DNA of 64,000 nt from Sindora glabra. Its lineage: Eukaryota > Streptophyta > Magnoliopsida > Fabales > Fabaceae. Below are positions 60,387-64,000 of this stretch, in pieces. The first letter of the stretch is position 1. Every line of letters starts with the position of its first letter. Location of the stretch: positions 47,707,511 through 47,771,510 of the forward strand of contig CM035235.1 in the NCBI GenBank assembly GCA_020226215.1. The letters run 5' to 3'. The notes beneath the pieces are model-generated. The model searched no databases. It had not been told where the DNA came from and was given only the letters and a program-made list of their open reading frames with translations. Position numbers and translations under genes: made by a program.

Positions 60387-61786
60387 TGAGAAAAAACAAA
60401 AAAGATCCTCCAGATCCAAATAAGCGGAAACCCACCGCTAAGGAGAAAGCAAAACAAATTGCTACCCCCTCTTCTACCAAATCTAAACAAATATCTCATG
60501 AGGACTTTCCTATTGAGGTATTGCAAGCTCTTGCAACCTCAATACAAAAACCCCTCAAAATTGAGAAAAAATCTTGGGCTAACATTGCCGAAGAAGACCA
60601 GGAAGCCCAATCCTTGATCCTAAGCCAATCTAAACTTCTGCAATCCATTGAAAAGCAGAAGAAACAAACCTATAAACCTGGAACGTCCAAATCTATTGTT
60701 CCAACTCATTCTAAGGCCATTGCTTTAGCTAATCAAAAATCTAAACCAGAATATACCAAATATGTCAAACACCCATTTTGTAAAAATCTGCTGTACACTG
60801 AGCCAAAATATTGGCCAAGTGATCCCATTGAGCTCATACCCAAAATCTTTCCAAAAAATTGGCATTTTGTCCCAAAATCTTTCCTCCACACCAGAGAATT
60901 CTATCAGCATATTTTAGAAGATTCTGGTTCAGTGGTTATTGAACAAAAGAAAAGCTCAGAAAATTCTGATCTCATAACTCATTCAAATTTTCGGATTGAA
61001 AAAATTATTACTTCTGCTGAATGGGGTATGGAACCTTTTAAAATTAAAAAATTTACAAAACCATTTTCAAATATCAATTTAATAGGATATTCATACTGGG
61101 ATTATCAAGAAGCCTGGATGAATACTCTATTTTTTCAAAATCAAATCTACTGACATACTTGGCTTATTTATTTCAAATGTAATGTCAAGTATCAAATTCC
61201 CAATTAGTTTGTAAGATGGTGGAACACCTTCGGACCAGTTGAAGAAATTTTTCCTCAAAAAATAAAAAAAGGTTGGGAATTCTTTCGTGATCACTTCAAT
61301 TCTGAAGTTCATGGAAATTTTCCTGCTCTTTTACAGTTCTTCCTCAGAATAGGCCTCCCATGGTGCTATTACTGGGAATATAAATTAATCCAAAACTCTG
61401 AAGGAAATTATCCTATCCTCCAAAGACATAGCTCTGTTAAATGGTGGGGTAATTTTAAATTTGCTCATATGGCTGAAGTCAATCAGATCCAGAAATGGTT
61501 CAAACGCCATCCTGAGTTCAATAAGGATATAAGGAAGGGAACAAGCCAATTCCTCCAATCAATATCAAATTTTATGGCTACCCTTGCAACTACATCCACT
61601 CCAGACGAATGGCTCTCTAAAATTGAAGACATTCGTACTAGGCAGAAGCCAAATCTGAAGCTTCATCCAACTCTCCAGCAAAGTCTGAAAACCTTTCAGA
61701 GGAAGAAGACTATGCTCAATCAAATGAAGATGACTGCTTTGGAATTGATCTCAACCGTAGCAGCCCACCTGATTCTCCTGATCTAA
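60386..61786 (+). pseudogene. Pararetrovirus ORF3, unknown function, two internal stops
   Basis: The start ATG at 60,386 shares its A with the ORF2 stop (TGATG). The frame is broken by TGA at 61,151 and TAG at 61,205, then stays open to TAA at 61,784-61,786, about 466 codons in all. The N-terminus is very Lys/Pro-rich. The middle is rich in Trp, Phe and Pro (for example AEWGMEPFKIKKF). The last third has many Trp and Tyr. Endogenous viruses of this group often have a downstream ORF of unknown role. I see no transactivator or aphid-factor signature and assign no function. Confidence 0.75.
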
Positions 61787-61816
61787 CCTAAGCCGTTAGA
61801 TCAAAGTGTCGGCACT

Positions 61817-61835
61817 AGAAGACATTTAGTCTTCT
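61817..61835. promoter_or_regulatory. Perfect 7-bp inverted repeat in the pararetrovirus promoter region
   Basis: AGAAGAC-ATTTA-GTCTTCT forms a perfect stem of seven. It lies about 190 bp upstream of the TATA box and is followed by another gaagac. It may be an enhancer site or an RNA hairpin near the ORF3 stop; neither is shown. Confidence 0.4.
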
Positions 61836-62002
61836 CCTGGTGGAAGACAACTTTACGGGATTCCCGACCAAAGCTGCTGCTTTCCGTCACTTTTCCTTTC
61901 AGCGACCGAAAGAAAACTTTACTATAGCACTTTTACTGTTTATTTTCCTATTTACCCACGGGGTAAAACTGTAGAAGTCTACTGTTTAGGAACTTTTCTG
62001 CT

Positions 62003-62010
62003 TATTTAAG
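62003..62010 (+). promoter_or_regulatory. TATA box of the pararetrovirus pregenomic RNA promoter
   Basis: TATTTAAG lies about 100 bp upstream of the poly(A) signal. In this family the promoter comes first, so the RNA is transcribed past the signal and around the circle. The transcription start is expected near 62,035. Confidence 0.6.
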
Positions 62011-62111
62011 CAGACTTTTTTTGTTCAGAAGGGCATCGAGTGACGAGCATCCATATAAGCTCTTTTTCTGGTTCTCTCTCTGAAAAATCTTTGTAAGCAT
62101 TTCTTTTATGC

Positions 62112-62117
62112 AATAAA
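62112..62117 (+). terminator. Poly(A) signal of the pararetrovirus RNA
   Basis: AATAAA lies 4 bp before the terminal repeat. With a start near 62,035, the RNA would have about 95-nt redundant ends, which is plausible for the family. Confidence 0.65.
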
Positions 62118-62121
62118 ATTT

Positions 62122-62207
62122 TAAGCAGTCCGCCTGCGATCCCTATTCCTGTGTTCATTTCATATATTCATATTTCATTTCTTTTAAGGGGTTCCCCCGG
62201 GGCCAGT
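62122..62207 (+). repeat. Terminal direct repeat of the pararetrovirus, right copy
   Basis: Matches 54,355-54,440 at an offset of 7767. It ends in ggggccagt at the exact base that precedes the primer site in the left copy; the primer site itself is absent here. Confidence 0.95.
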
Positions 62208-64000
62208 ATAATTATTTAATATCTAATAATGTAATTATCTGATATTACTTTAATATCAAATAACATCACATAATATATAATATATATATATTATGTGAAT
62301 AAATATATATTATCTTAATAATATATATATACATAAAAATAAGTCTAATTAATTAAATTTTAGTCAAACTAAAATCTAATTAATTATTATTTTATTCTTA
62401 CTCCTTTTGTGTGACTCTGTAAGTTCTTACTACGTTAATAATGACTCATTTTGAGCTATAAATAGTGAGCGGTATCTAGTAATACATTACTATTACTCAA
62501 GTAATAAGAATGTGTATGATTCGACATCTATATAACATATGATTAACATTTTCGTATCATAATCCGTTTTGTAATAATATCCAAATCGAACTGGAGGTAT
62601 GGAGTGTGTCATCCTCGTCAATGTTCAATTTATATTTTTTGATACTGAGTAGATTTAAAATAAATGATCAATATCACATATTAATCTAATTGAGCAAAAT
62701 AAATGATCAATATCACATATTAATCTAATTAAGCATGACTATATATTTCTAAATCTCACTTCCTCAACGGGCCAAAGGATATTTCTCTATAAAAGTAACA
62801 AAATCTCATCTATATCACTTACTTCCCTTTGCATGATTCGTGACACACCTAATCAACGTCCTATTCGCCATCCCGATTAAAGGTGATATAAGATGACATC
62901 AAAGTAAGTAACTCCTTATGTAGGGAACTGTAGTGACTTCAAGTCAAATGACTATACGCATTTTGTGATCATATGAGAATAACTAATGACACGTTTATCC
63001 ATACAGTATTTTCACAATGGGTTAGTCTAGTACATTGTTCACTAACAATGTACTCATATATTAACTTGATATCATATATCTATGATTCATAATCATCAGT
63101 TACTATACATGTTAGGGGCATTTTAGGAATAGCAAAGTTATTCCAGAATTAATTATTATATTTAAGTTATAATTTACGTGAAATGAAATAAAATAAAATA
63201 TAATAATTATATTACTAAAACGAAATGTAATACATTGTGTAATATTGTAATAATCTCTATGATTAGCTCCTAGGACACACACCAATAAATATATGCCTAT
63301 TTATATCTTATATTGTCATCATATAAGTGGAAAAAAATGTGTATTATAAATGATAAGTTATAGTGTATATGTTTTGAAAAAAAAACAAGTTTATTATACT
63401 TTAGTTTATTCATATTAAGCATCCTTGAAAGTTTTAATAAGTTGATATGACTATAAGTGATCACTTAAGAACTAATTAATCAATAATCATCATATATGTG
63501 AAAGGGTACTATAAAGATTTTAGTTAAGAACTAATCAATCATTTATTGTAATAACCTATTGTGATTTGTCAAATTGATTGGTTCACAAAATAACTTTTAT
63601 TAATATAAGCAGGATTTTGAAAGGATTAATTCTTAAAAAATCAAATTATACAAACCATGGTTGATAATGAATAGTAAAAGTAATTAATAAAGTATTTCTA
63701 AAGGTTGTTTAATTTGCTTTAATAGCATGAGAAGTTCTATTTATTAGGAAGTTAAAAATAGAGGAGTTGTTTAATTGGTCATTATCTTACAAATTATGAG
63801 AAACAGAACTTCCTAGGAAGTTCTGCTTATCCATTTTCTCCCTAGGTAAATTCTATTTTCTATGTTATTTATGAATATAATGATAAAATTATTCTAATTA
63901 AATTTAATTAATAATAATTAAAATTTATTAGTTTATATTATAATAATATGAAGTATATAGTAGTAATTTTATTAACACTTCCTAAGATATTCAAAGTTGA
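62208..64000. other. Right flank of the pararetrovirus, AT-rich repeat-like DNA
   Basis: It begins with AT-rich taatat repeats to about 62,340. A less AT-rich stretch follows (62,400-63,120) that looks like LTR or non-coding retroelement sequence. No gene or protein motif is seen to the window end. Confidence 0.45.
62657..62734. repeat. Tandem duplication, 2 x 39 bp
   Basis: Units 62,657-62,695 and 62,696-62,734 start aaaataaatgatcaatatca and differ at one base (gagc against aagc at the end). Confidence 0.9.

Larger units (their letters stand above)
54355..62207 (+). mobile_element. Endogenous caulimovirid (plant pararetrovirus), one genome-length unit
   Basis: One circular genome equivalent of 7767 bp plus an 86-bp terminal repeat lies inserted in AT-rich DNA. 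Plus-strand order: tRNA-Met primer site, leader, movement protein, capsid/protease/RT/RNase H, third ORF, TATA box, poly(A) signal. A 30K-type movement protein and the lack of integrase and true LTRs separate it from Ty3 retrotransposons. The layout recalls Florendovirus- and Petuvirus-related endogenous viruses, although those known to me fuse the movement protein with the polyprotein. I leave the genus open. All three frames carry stops or shifts, so it is a relic. Confidence 0.9.

Noticed and set aside
59816..60526. Minus-strand ORFs at 59.8-60.5 kb
   Set aside because: They are antisense shadows of the viral RNase H and ORF3.
61469..61786. Separate small viral gene at 61,469
   Set aside because: It is in the same frame as ORF3, and the sequence between the stops continues the same protein-like composition, so it is the ORF3 C-terminal part.
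54355..62207. Reading the 86-bp terminal repeats as LTRs of a Ty3/gypsy retrotransposon
   Set aside because: There is no integrase, a 30K movement protein is present, the repeats lack TG...CA ends, and the primer site abuts the left repeat only as in a circular pararetrovirus genome.
1..64000. CRISPR arrays, operons, riboswitches
   Set aside because: This is plant nuclear DNA. No spaced identical short repeats or polycistronic host genes were found.

Overview
The window is nuclear DNA of a flowering plant, most likely a eudicot. The evidence is intron-rich GT-AG genes for plant-specific families, a plant nuclear tRNA-Ala, very AT-rich intergenic DNA, and decayed LTR, LINE and MITE elements next to an endogenous pararetrovirus. 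I cannot name the species from sequence alone.

Layout. 1-4.6 kb is gene-poor and holds a LINE reverse-transcriptase relic. 4.6-7.6 kb (minus) is a two-exon DUF212 gene (acid phosphatase/vanadium haloperoxidase-related). 7.6-12.7 kb is AT-rich, with copies of a dispersed T/A-rich repeat. 12.7-19.9 kb (plus) is a complete 16-exon dynamin-related protein 1A gene, 609 codons, with every splice junction resolved. 21.5 kb (minus) is tRNA-Ala(CGC). 22.5-23.8 kb (plus) is a two-exon DUF1442 gene. 25.9-29.6 kb (plus) is a four-exon DOMON/cytochrome b561 gene with a foldback MITE in intron 3. 30-34 kb is AT-rich and gene-free.

34.0-39.6 kb (minus) is a broken, 5'-truncated but still intron-containing copy of a REC/TSS-type (CLU-TPR) gene. 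A 1.7-kb long-TIR transposon sits in one of its introns. 40.3-42.5 kb holds an unrecognised directly duplicated segment. 44.1-49.5 kb (minus) is a decayed Ty1/copia element, itself between inverted repeats at 43.3 and 51.7 kb. 54.36-62.21 kb is one full genome-length unit of an endogenous caulimovirid: primer site, movement protein, capsid-protease-reverse transcriptase-RNase H, a third ORF, and a TATA/poly(A) region. It has many stops and frameshifts, so it is a relic. The rest to 64 kb is AT-rich repeat DNA.

The four intact protein genes belong to unrelated housekeeping pathways (plastid membrane protein, cell-plate and endocytic membrane scission, a methyltransferase-fold protein, trans-membrane electron transport) and show no operon-like relation. 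The most unusual object is the pararetrovirus. Its cistrons touch through ATGA and TGATG overlaps, and its right end falls exactly at the minus-strand primer site. All family calls were made by eye; no search was run.
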